Assembly (NCBI GenBank): GCA_003511465.1
Contig: DOID01000075.1
Location: forward strand, 1 to 14,491
Source of the DNA: Bacillota bacterium
Lineage (GTDB): Bacteria; Bacillota; UBA4882; UBA10575
Length of the DNA: 14,491 bases
Reading direction: 5' to 3'
The position numbers and the translations under genes were made by a program. The notes under the pieces were generated by a model, which saw nothing but the letters and a program-made list of their open reading frames with translations, made no database searches and was not told the DNA's origin. Within the stretch, counting starts at the first letter, position 1. Each line of letters opens with the position of its first letter. Below, in pieces: positions 6,690-12,060 of this stretch.

Positions 6690-7795
6690 CGCTTTTCCCC
6701 CCCACGAACCTGGGTCATAAAACCACGGGCACGGAGCAGTTGATCCGCGTTTTTTAAAGCGTTTTCATCTTCAAAAGCTAACCGGAGGGTACCGCCTTCA
6801 CCCTCACGCACCCGGAGGATTTCGATATCCTTAATATTGATCTCCTTTAAAATGTCGATCACCTCAGCAATGGTTCCCGGCCGGTCTTCAATCACCACTA
6901 CCAGTTCATAGAGGAGGGTCAGAAATCCTTTTTTCCGGGCGGGTAGCTCCCTCCGGATGACCGTCGCGCGCTCAAGCCGGGCTTCTACTTCCGCCATTTC
7001 TCCAACGGATAAAGCAGCGATAAAGGCGGCGAGCTCTCCGTGCATGGCTTTCAACACACGTAGGAGCGAAGCGCGATTGCTGGCAAAGATCTCTCGCCAT
7101 AAAACCGGGGAGCCCATAGCCACTCGTGTCGTATCGTGAAAACCACCGGCGGCTAGCGCAAGGGTCCCCGGATACCGCTGATTAAACTCAGCGGCGACAT
7201 TCACCAAGGCAGCCGCGGAGAGATGGGGTAAATGGCTAACCACCGCCACCATAAGATCATGTTCTTCTGGCGCCAACTGCAGCGGTAAGCCTCCCACCAT
7301 CCCGATGAATTGTTCCAAAGCCGCCAGGACCTGAGGGGGCGTTTCCGATCCCGGGGTCAAGAGATAAACGGCATTCTGAAACAAGAAGGGGTCGGCAGCA
7401 GCGATTCCTGATTGTTCACTCCCGGCCATCGGATGTCCGCCCACATAGTGGACCCCCGGCGGCAACAGCGGCGGTATAACCTTAGCGAACCGCCCTTTCG
7501 TACTCGCCACATCCGTGATGATTGCCCCCGGGGCCAGCGCGGAAGCAATCTCCGCGACCACTTGCTCAATTTTCCCGACCGGAACCGCCACGACGACCAA
7601 GTCGGCCCCCCGCACAACGCATTCAAGACTGACGGCAATTTCGTGGACTCCTTGCCGGGCTAGCGCTTCCTGACCGGTGGCGGGCTCCGAATCATACCCG
7701 ACCACCCGTAAATTACCCGGTTGCCGACAAAGAGCCATCCCCAGCGAACCGCCGATCAAGCCTAAGCCAATAATCCCGATCCGGTACTGGCTCAT
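6686..7795 (-). CDS. tyrA: Prephenate dehydrogenase with C-terminal ACT domain
   Basis: Oxidatively decarboxylates prephenate to 4-hydroxyphenylpyruvate for tyrosine synthesis. The 369-aa protein has an N-terminal NAD-binding fold with GLGLIGGSLG (about residues 10-19), a VGGHPMAGSE motif, the helical dimerisation domain with VSHLPHL and GGFHDTTRVA, and a C-terminal ACT domain (about 293-366; VVIEDRPGTIAEVIDILKE). The ACT domain is the usual site of feedback control by tyrosine. The start overlaps aroF by 4 bases and its end overlaps aroA by 4 bases, so the three genes are tightly coupled. Confidence 0.95.
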   Translation of the reverse strand: MSQYRIGIIGLGLIGGSLGMALCRQPGNLRVVGYDSEPATGQEALARQGVHEIAVSLECVVRGADLVVVAVPVGKIEQVVAEIASALAPGAIITDVASTKGRFAKVIPPLLPPGVHYVGGHPMAGSEQSGIAAADPFLFQNAVYLLTPGSETPPQVLAALEQFIGMVGGLPLQLAPEEHDLMVAVVSHLPHLSAAALVNVAAEFNQRYPGTLALAAGGFHDTTRVAMGSPVLWREIFASNRASLLRVLKAMHGELAAFIAALSVGEMAEVEARLERATVIRRELPARKKGFLTLLYELVVVIEDRPGTIAEVIDILKEINIKDIEILRVREGEGGTLRLAFEDENALKNADQLLRARGFMTQVRGGEKR

Positions 7796-8805
7796 AGGTG
7801 TTTCCCCATCACGGCCAGAATTGGTTCAATCCCCTGCATCAATTCATCAAACTCAGCAAAATTGAGAGATTGAGGACCGTCCGAAAGCGCGGTTTCCGGA
7901 TGGGGGTGCACCTCCACCATTAAACCGTCGGCACCAGCAGCTAAGGCCGCGCGAGCCAGTGGCAACACCAGGTTACGCCGTCCTGAGGCGTGGCTAGGAT
8001 CGGCGATCACCGGTAGATGACTCCATTCTTTCACCAACGCGATGGCGCTAAGATCCAGCGTATTCCTAGTCGCAGTCTCAAAAGTCCGGATTCCCCGTTC
8101 GCAGAGAACGACCTGGTAATTGTCTTCATTCATAATATACTCTGCGGCCATTAACCACTCCTCAATGGTCGCGGCCATTCCCCGTTTTAAGAGCACCGGG
8201 ATTTTGGCCTTTCCCACCTCTTGCAGGAGGGCGAAATTCTGCATATTCCTGGCCCCGATCTGGAGCATCTGCGCGTACTCAGCCACCAGCTCTACCTCGT
8301 GGGGCGAGACCACCTCCGTTACTACCGCCAAACCGGTTTCCGCCGCCACTTCTTGGCTGAGCTTCAAGCCATCGATCTTCAAACCCTGAAAAGAGTAAGG
8401 CGAGGTCCGGGGTTTGAACGCGCCACCCCGTAACAGCTTCGCGCCGGCCGCTTTGATCCGCCGGGCGGTCGACAACAGTTGTTCCTCATCTTCAATCGCG
8501 CAGGGACCGGCGATCAGAACTGCTTCCGCCCCGCCAAACACCGCATCTCCCACCGTAACGCAAGTCGGCTCTGGTTTGAAATCCCTACTTGCCAGCTTAA
8601 AGGGTTTTAGAATCGGAACGACTTTCTCCACCCCAGCCATGGCTGCCACCGTTGACAATAGCTCCGGACTCCGCTCACCAATCGCCCCCAGGATCGTCCT
8701 TTCCACCCCTTGGGAGCGATGAACACCAAAGCCCGCAGCACTGAGACGCTCTTCAATCCGGGCAACCTCTTCCCCGGAAGCGTCCCGCGACATAATGATA
8801 ATCAT
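7792..8805 (-). CDS. aroF: 3-deoxy-7-phosphoheptulonate (DAHP) synthase, type I-beta
   Basis: Condenses PEP and erythrose-4-phosphate, the first step of the shikimate pathway. The 337-aa protein has an N-terminal ferredoxin-like regulatory domain (about residues 1-70), as in the Thermotoga and related I-beta enzymes. A TIM barrel follows with AGPCAIE, LRGGAFKPRTSPYSFQG, QIGARNMQNF, LLKRG, ERGIRTFE, DPSHASGRR and EVHPHPE. The ATG at 8803-8805 gives the usual MIIIM start; AGAGGA lies about 9-10 bases upstream. It is the first gene of the aroF-tyrA-aroA operon. Its leader is rich in NAG triplets and shares a 19-nt element with the hutP leader. Feedback control through the N-terminal domain is expected from the family. 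Confidence 0.96.
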   Translation of the reverse strand: MIIIMSRDASGEEVARIEERLSAAGFGVHRSQGVERTILGAIGERSPELLSTVAAMAGVEKVVPILKPFKLASRDFKPEPTCVTVGDAVFGGAEAVLIAGPCAIEDEEQLLSTARRIKAAGAKLLRGGAFKPRTSPYSFQGLKIDGLKLSQEVAAETGLAVVTEVVSPHEVELVAEYAQMLQIGARNMQNFALLQEVGKAKIPVLLKRGMAATIEEWLMAAEYIMNEDNYQVVLCERGIRTFETATRNTLDLSAIALVKEWSHLPVIADPSHASGRRNLVLPLARAALAAGADGLMVEVHPHPETALSDGPQSLNFAEFDELMQGIEPILAVMGKHL

Positions 8806-8821
8806 GATAAGTTCATCCTCT

Positions 8822-8840
8822 CTACCTTACTACCGTCCTA
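8822..8840 (-). promoter_or_regulatory. Three-NAG element in the aroF leader, shared with the hutP leader
   Basis: On the minus strand TAGGACGGTAGTAAGGTAG carries three TAG triplets separated by exactly 5 bases. It matches 16 of 19 positions of the element at 11983-12001, and two of the three differences are T/C changes in the first base of a triplet. It ends about 16 bases before the aroF ATG and adjoins the ribosome site. The preceding 35 bases hold several GAG triplets, two of them spaced by 4 bases. A role as an RNA site for the HutP-family protein encoded nearby is inference. Confidence 0.5.
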
Positions 8841-8877
8841 CTCGTCATGTCTCAACTCTCAACTTTTTGCATCTCAA

Positions 8878-8886
8878 TCTATACCA
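8878..8886 (-). promoter_or_regulatory. Candidate extended -10 promoter for aroF
   Basis: TGGTATAGA on the minus strand matches an extended -10 (TGN-TATAAT with one mismatch). No convincing -35 lies 16-18 bases upstream. It would give a leader of about 65 bases that includes the NAG-rich element. Confidence 0.4.
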
Positions 8887-8940
8887 AGCAAAACGCTGCA
8901 TCCATTATTTACCTAAGAAATATTCGTCTGTGGACACCCA

Positions 8941-9153
8941 GCCGGAGCGGAATGGTGTTTTTCGGTGATTTGAATTTCTTCGTATAGTATTCTTAAGCTC
9001 GGCGGAGATTGAAAGCGGGTCGAGCGACAGGGAAGTCGCGAGCCGCTTTTGGTTCAGGAGGAACCATAAAGCGGGTGCCCGCTTTCAACGGAGCTGAGCT
9101 TTAGAATACTCGAAGAAATTCAGCGAAACAAGAAAACACCATTCTGATCCGGC
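8941..9153. repeat. 213-nt structured inverted repeat between hisC and aroF
   Basis: The ends GCCGGA and TCCGGC begin a long imperfect stem with perfectly paired blocks: GAATGGTGTTTT (8950-8961), GAATTTCTTCG, AGTATTCT, AGCTC, and TTGAAAGCGGG reaching 9019 with its partner at 9078-9088. Blocks are separated by small bulges and internal loops. The apex holds two further hairpins: GCGAC/GTCGC, and CCGCTTT/AAAGCGG enclosing GGTTC/GAACC. There is no T tract on either side, so it is not a simple terminator. A 12-bp direct repeat (CGGCGGAGATTG) occurs inside the left arm (9000-9011) and at the right boundary (9150-9161). It could be a structured RNA gene, a palindromic mobile element remnant or an operon divider. 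It fills most of the 376-base gene-free stretch 8806-9181; the remainder is the aroF leader. Confidence 0.8.
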
Positions 9154-9181
9154 GGAGATTGTACTAAGAGCAATTCTTCAA

Positions 9182-10285
9182 TTATTCCTTAAGTTCCTCA
9201 AGCACTTCCGCAAGCGCCGCCAAAAACTTTTGGTTCTGCGCGGCTGTACCGATGGTCACCCGCAGATGCCGGGGTAAACCGAAAATATCGGCGCTTCTAA
9301 TAATTACTCCTTTCCGAAGCAAAACCTGGAATACAGCGGAAGCCGGAAACGGGGTGGCCAAGAGAATGAAATTAGCATGACTGGGAGTAAAGTTCAGCCC
9401 CAGTGCGCTCAATCCTTGTTCGATCTCCTTTTTACCCTGCCGGTTCACTTCCAAACTGTGTGCCAGATGCTCTTGATCGGTTAGGGCGGCTGTTGCCGCC
9501 AGCTGGCCAAGGCGATTCACATTAAAGGGTTCGCGGACCCGGTTCAAATAAGCAATCAGCGCCCGGTCCCCGACCCCGTAACCTACCCGGAAACCGGCCA
9601 GACCGTAAATCTTCGAAAAGGTACGCAAGGTCAACACCCGACCGTCTCCCTTGTAATCAAGACCATTGGGGTAAGCGGGATCTTCCACATATTCAAAATA
9701 GGCCTGGTCCAGAATGACCAGTACCTGCCGGGGAATCTGGGCAAGGAACGCGTCTAATTCTGCCCGCGTGTTCATGGTACCGGTCGGATTGTTTGGATTA
9801 CAGAGAAAGATCGCTTTCGTCCGGGTGGTCACCGCCGCGGCCATCTTGTTTAAATCGTGGCCTAATCCTTCTCCCTTCACTTTTACCAACTGGGCACCCA
9901 TCAATTGGGTCGCATAGGCATACTCCCCAAAAGTGGGATCAGCAACGATGACCTCGTCCCCGGGATGAAAGAAAGCCTCCGCCACGAGTTTGATCACTTC
10001 ATCACAGCCATTCCCGACAATAATCTCCTCGGGTTCCACTCCAAGGTGTACGGCTAAGGCCTTTTTTAATTGATAATTGCTGCCATCTGGATATAAGTGG
10101 GCCTCCGTCAGCGTCTCCGCCGCTGCTTTCAGCGCCTGCGGCGAAGGGCCGATCGGGTTTTCATTGGAAGCCAGTTTAATTACCTCTTCAATCCCCAACT
10201 CCCTCTGGACTTCCTCAATTGGTTTGCCCGGAATATATGGGGTAATCCCCAGAATCTCCCGGCGAATCAGTTTATCAATGGTCAT
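9182..10285 (-). CDS. hisC: Histidinol-phosphate / aromatic aminotransferase (HisC family)
   Basis: A 367-aa class I/II PLP-dependent aminotransferase. Motifs are LASNENPIGPSP, GNGCDEVI, NPNNPTG, LDQAYFEY and TFSKIYGLAGFRVGYG, with Lys225 as the PLP Schiff base and the later Arg in RVREPFNVN. HisC enzymes form histidinol phosphate in histidine synthesis, and several also transaminate 4-hydroxyphenylpyruvate or phenylpyruvate. Placement with aroH, tyrA and aroF suggests it serves tyrosine/phenylalanine synthesis here, alone or in addition. The ATG at 10283-10285 has GGAGG 8 bases upstream; an ATG 18 bases earlier would include that ribosome site. A short inverted-repeat element lies just upstream. 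Confidence 0.93.
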   Translation of the reverse strand: MTIDKLIRREILGITPYIPGKPIEEVQRELGIEEVIKLASNENPIGPSPQALKAAAETLTEAHLYPDGSNYQLKKALAVHLGVEPEEIIVGNGCDEVIKLVAEAFFHPGDEVIVADPTFGEYAYATQLMGAQLVKVKGEGLGHDLNKMAAAVTTRTKAIFLCNPNNPTGTMNTRAELDAFLAQIPRQVLVILDQAYFEYVEDPAYPNGLDYKGDGRVLTLRTFSKIYGLAGFRVGYGVGDRALIAYLNRVREPFNVNRLGQLAATAALTDQEHLAHSLEVNRQGKKEIEQGLSALGLNFTPSHANFILLATPFPASAVFQVLLRKGVIIRSADIFGLPRHLRVTIGTAAQNQKFLAALAEVLEELKE

Positions 10286-10308
10286 AATTGCTTCCTCCCT
10301 CATAATGG

Positions 10309-10381
10309 GCTTTTTGCGTTGTTATTTGCTTTGAGGAGTTCGATACACGAAATTTCTCTAGCTGGATACAACGGAAAAAGC
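10309..10381. mobile_element. 73-bp miniature inverted-repeat element (copy A) between the phosphatase and hisC
   Basis: The left end GCTTTTTGCGTTG (10309-10321) and right end CAACGGAAAAAGC (10369-10381) are inverted repeats with one mismatch. Its left 24 bases match the opposite end of the 114-bp copy at 11328-11441 at about 22 positions, so the two are relatives in opposite orientation. It abuts the phosphatase stop codon exactly. Flanks TCATAATGG and TTATAATAG agree at 7 of 9 positions, but a target duplication of this length does not match the other copy, so none is claimed. It has no coding capacity. Confidence 0.65.
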
Positions 10382-10972
10382 TTATAATAGATGCCATGTT
10401 CCATCCCAGGCCACAACCACCCGTTCCGCATTGGCTGGGGCGCTCCGCTCTAAACTCAAGCCGACGCGGAAAAAAGCCCGTAAAAAACCGCCATGGGAGA
10501 CAATGATCACCCGTCGGTGGGCAAAGACCGAAGCCAGGCTCGTCATGGTCATTAGCGCCCGGGCTTCGATCTCGGGTTTCGATTCCAGGCCGGGGAGGCC
10601 AGGCTGATCACTACCCGCCGGATATTGGGCTTTGATCTCCGTAAAGTGTAATCCTTCTAACGGCCCGAAACTCCGTTCACGCAAATCTTGATAAGAAAAA
10701 ACCGGAATCTTAAGGATCCGGCCAATAATTTCGCCGCTTTCCTCGGCTCTTTGTAAACTGCTCGTCACCACCAGTTCCCAACCTTCATCCGCTAGTTCCG
10801 CTGCCAACCGGCTAATTTCGGCGCGACCCTGTTCGTTTAAGACCGTATCGGTACAGCCTTGGATCCGCCCCTGCTGATTCCAGTCGGTGGTACCGTGGCG
10901 GACCAGACAGAACTTAGTCACCGCAGTCGACCCGGTCGCGGCGGAGGGATTTGGCCTCTCGTAGGTAGACAT
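10382..10972 (-). CDS. Histidine phosphatase family protein (phosphoglycerate mutase-like)
   Basis: A 196-aa member of the histidine phosphatase superfamily. It has the LVRHGTTDWN motif (Arg25, His26 as phospho-acceptor), a TSSLQRAEE segment, the acidic RERSFGPLEG motif and VSHGGFLRAF with the second His. Relatives include cofactor-dependent phosphoglycerate mutases, alpha-ribazole phosphatase and broad phosphatases; the substrate cannot be told. The ATG at 10970-10972 has AGGAGGT 5 bases upstream but makes a 59-base overlap with aroH. A GTG at 10919-10921 would start the protein right before the conserved strand and overlap aroH by only 8 bases, though with a weak ribosome site. Both starts remain possible. 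Copy A of the inverted-repeat element follows its stop. Confidence 0.85.
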   Translation of the reverse strand: MSTYERPNPSAATGSTAVTKFCLVRHGTTDWNQQGRIQGCTDTVLNEQGRAEISRLAAELADEGWELVVTSSLQRAEESGEIIGRILKIPVFSYQDLRERSFGPLEGLHFTEIKAQYPAGSDQPGLPGLESKPEIEARALMTMTSLASVFAHRRVIIVSHGGFLRAFFRVGLSLERSAPANAERVVVAWDGTWHLL

Positions 10973-11285
10973 GGGACACCTCCTGACCCCAATCGAAATA
11001 AGCATGAACTAGGACCCGGATACAACGGGGTAAAGCACCCGATACCGCCATCTCTACACTATCTAAGGCCGCCCAATCAGTATACCCCAACTGCCGGACG
11101 GCTTCCGCCGGAAAAGCCCCTGTCAGATCAGGGGTAGCTGTAAAATAAGCGCTAATGACCTGCCGTGGATCCAGGTTGTTCCGGCCGATCAGCTCCGTAA
11201 TCAGCTCCCGCGTCGCCGCGAGAATCTCCTCCCGCGTATCGGCAGCGACTGTTGTCGCTCCCCGGATCGCTTGCACCCTTTCCAT
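10914..11285 (-). CDS. aroH: Chorismate mutase, AroH type
   Basis: Converts chorismate to prephenate, the branch towards tyrosine and phenylalanine. The 123-aa protein matches the trimeric AroH fold of Bacillus subtilis throughout: an N-terminal IRGATTV strand, TREEILAATRELI, ATPDLTGAFPAEAVR, the EMAVSGALPRCIRVLVH stretch with the active-site Arg, and HVYLREA. Length is usual for the family. The ATG at 11283-11285 has GGGGAG 7 bases upstream. It is the first gene of the aroH-phosphatase-hisC block. A miniature element has inserted 33 bases upstream of the start, separating it from hutP and supplying a promoter-like sequence. Confidence 0.95.
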   Translation of the reverse strand: MERVQAIRGATTVAADTREEILAATRELITELIGRNNLDPRQVISAYFTATPDLTGAFPAEAVRQLGYTDWAALDSVEMAVSGALPRCIRVLVHAYFDWGQEVSHVYLREAKSLRRDRVDCGD

Positions 11286-11327
11286 TCAATCTCTCCCCTT
11301 ATGGGTATCATTAAAGCCCTACATGAG

Positions 11328-11441
11328 CTTTTTGCGTTGCGCCCTATCTAGAAAGTCCCAATACAATATATAGTGTCCAACTTATATTAGGCTATCAGTA
11401 TATTGTATTGGGATAGTTAAATCAAACAACAACGCAAAAAG
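11328..11441. mobile_element. 114-bp MITE-like insertion (copy B) with 10-bp target duplication, between hutP and aroH
   Basis: Perfect 12-bp terminal inverted repeats, CTTTTTGCGTTG (11328-11339) and CAACGCAAAAAG (11430-11441), are flanked by a perfect 10-bp direct repeat CCTACATGAG (11318-11327 and 11442-11451). The ends can also be read as 13-bp repeats with an 8-bp duplication. Inside is a second inverted repeat, CCCAATACAATATA with TATATTGTATTGGG. No coding capacity exists, so movement would need a transposase elsewhere. Removing one target copy restores a hutP stop codon followed 33 bases later by the aroH start. A minus-strand promoter is carried inside. Confidence 0.85.
11397..11425 (-). 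promoter_or_regulatory. Promoter inside copy B reading into aroH-hisC
   Basis: On the minus strand TTGATT (11420-11425; 4 of 6) and TATACT (11397-11402; 5 of 6) are separated by exactly 17 bases. Transcription would start near 11390 and enter aroH about 105 bases later. The internal inverted repeat of the element overlaps the -10 region and could form a hairpin in the leader. Confidence 0.6.
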
Positions 11442-11442
11442 C

Positions 11443-11856
11443 CTACATGAGCGCCCGGTGCCCAAGGCCAACCGCAACCTCATTAAGATGGAGCAGACCA
11501 ACGGCACTGAAAACCGCCACACTGAAGTGATCGCCCCGGCGAGCCAGGCCGATCTTCCCACCCATATTTAACCCGAGGGCTTTCGGGATAATCTGCTGCA
11601 GGGCTTCATGGGTCGCCCCGGCGACCGCACCCTCTTCGGCATGGGTATCGCCGATCAAAAACTCGCGTTTAGCGGCAACCACAGCCCGTTCAATGATGGT
11701 CTTGATCGTCTGTACCGTCTCCCCACCAAAATCAACAGCCGCTGACCAGATCTCCTCTTCTCGTAGTTGCTCCTTGAAAACCCGTTCTTCTTCCCGTGAA
11801 CGGCTGATGGCCATTTTTAAGGCTGCCGCGGCTACCTCTTTACTATTCCCGGTCAT
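11443..11856 (-). CDS. hutP: HutP-family RNA-binding regulator
   Basis: A 137-aa protein related to HutP, the hexameric Bacillus antiterminator that binds NAG triplets in hut mRNA when histidine and Mg2+ are present. Characteristic segments are KMAISRSREEER near the N-terminus, AAVDFGG, RAVVAAKRE, THAEEGAVAGATHEALQQI, and the C-terminal GLLHLNEVAVGLGHRAL, which aligns with the HETFGVGINHI end of B. subtilis HutP. The His-rich middle region differs from B. subtilis, so the ligand may not be histidine. The ATG at 11854-11856 has AGAGGTGA upstream; an ATG 63 bases earlier lies in an inverted repeat. No hut genes are in the window; the neighbours are aromatic amino acid genes. Its own leader has a terminator and an NAG element, so autoregulation by attenuation is plausible but inferred. 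Confidence 0.85.
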   Translation of the reverse strand: MTGNSKEVAAAALKMAISRSREEERVFKEQLREEEIWSAAVDFGGETVQTIKTIIERAVVAAKREFLIGDTHAEEGAVAGATHEALQQIIPKALGLNMGGKIGLARRGDHFSVAVFSAVGLLHLNEVAVGLGHRALM

Positions 11857-11873
11857 GGACTCACCTCTGCAAT

Positions 11874-11925
11874 CGTTTTTTCCGTTGTCATGGGCACCGA
11901 TGAACCCGTTCCAACGCAAAAAAGC
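11874..11925. repeat. 52-bp inverted repeat (copy C) with ends like the MITE family, in the hutP leader
   Basis: CGTTTTTTCCGTTG (11874-11887) and CAACGCAAAAAAGC (11912-11925) pair at 11 of 14 positions. The ends match those of copies A and B, including the TCCGTTG variant seen at one end of copy A. The interior has GGG and CCC that can pair. No target duplication is visible. It sits between the leader terminator and the hutP ribosome site, so in RNA it would form a hairpin there. Confidence 0.5.
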
Positions 11926-11933
11926 ATAGTAAC

Positions 11934-11957
11934 AAAAAAAGCACCCTACGGAGTGCT
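11934..11957 (-). terminator. Intrinsic terminator in the hutP leader
   Basis: On the minus strand AGCACTCCGTAGGGTGCT folds into a stem of AGCAC/GTGCT plus an inner G-C pair and is followed by seven T residues (11934-11940). It lies downstream of the hutP promoter (12015-12043), so it should attenuate hutP transcription as well as end readthrough from the patatin gene. An upstream segment, GGTAGTGT, could pair imperfectly with the 5' arm GCACTCC and act as an antiterminator. Confidence 0.8.
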
Positions 11958-11982
11958 AAAAACCGGCTTTCTCCTATGTAAG

Positions 11983-12001
11983 CTGCCACACTACCGTCCT
12001 G
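11983..12001 (-). promoter_or_regulatory. Three-NAG element in the hutP leader, shared with the aroF leader
   Basis: On the minus strand CAGGACGGTAGTGTGGCAG has CAG, TAG and CAG triplets, each separated by 5 bases, in the same register as the aroF element at 8822-8840. It begins about 7 bases after the predicted transcription start and lies about 25 bases upstream of the terminator hairpin. It overlaps the candidate antiterminator segment, so a protein bound here could change folding. HutP binding is inference. Confidence 0.5.
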
Positions 12002-12014
12002 CCTTATTTCTATC

Positions 12015-12043
12015 AATCTAACACATTTCCCTATTTTGTGCAA
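12015..12043 (-). promoter_or_regulatory. Promoter of hutP
   Basis: On the minus strand TTGCAC (12038-12043) and TAGATT (12015-12020; 4 of 6 to TATAAT) are separated by 17 bases. The start would be near 12008, giving a leader of about 150 bases with the NAG element, an intrinsic terminator and copy C of the inverted repeat. Confidence 0.6.
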
Positions 12044-12060
12044 GACGGTTTTAATCTTAT

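Noticed and set aside
8806..8870. TRAP (MtrB) binding site in the NAG-rich aroF leader
   Set aside because: TRAP needs about 11 GAG/TAG repeats spaced by 2-3 bases; the spacings here are mostly 4, 5 or 7.
8806..9153. T-box or known riboswitch upstream of aroF
   Set aside because: There is no T-box antiterminator sequence (GGGTGG-type), specifier loop or terminator hairpin before aroF, and no other riboswitch core that I recognise.
8941..9153. Simple intrinsic terminator for hisC
   Set aside because: The structure is far too long and branched, and no T tract follows on either strand.
10300..10390. Target-site duplication for copy A (TCATAATGG / TTATAATAG)
   Set aside because: Only 7 of 9 bases agree, and the implied length does not fit the 8- or 10-bp duplication of copy B, so it may be coincidence.
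11327..11442. Integron attC site
   Set aside because: The ends do not fit the RYYYAAC/GTTRRRY core sites, there is no cassette arrangement or integrase, and a target duplication points to transposition.
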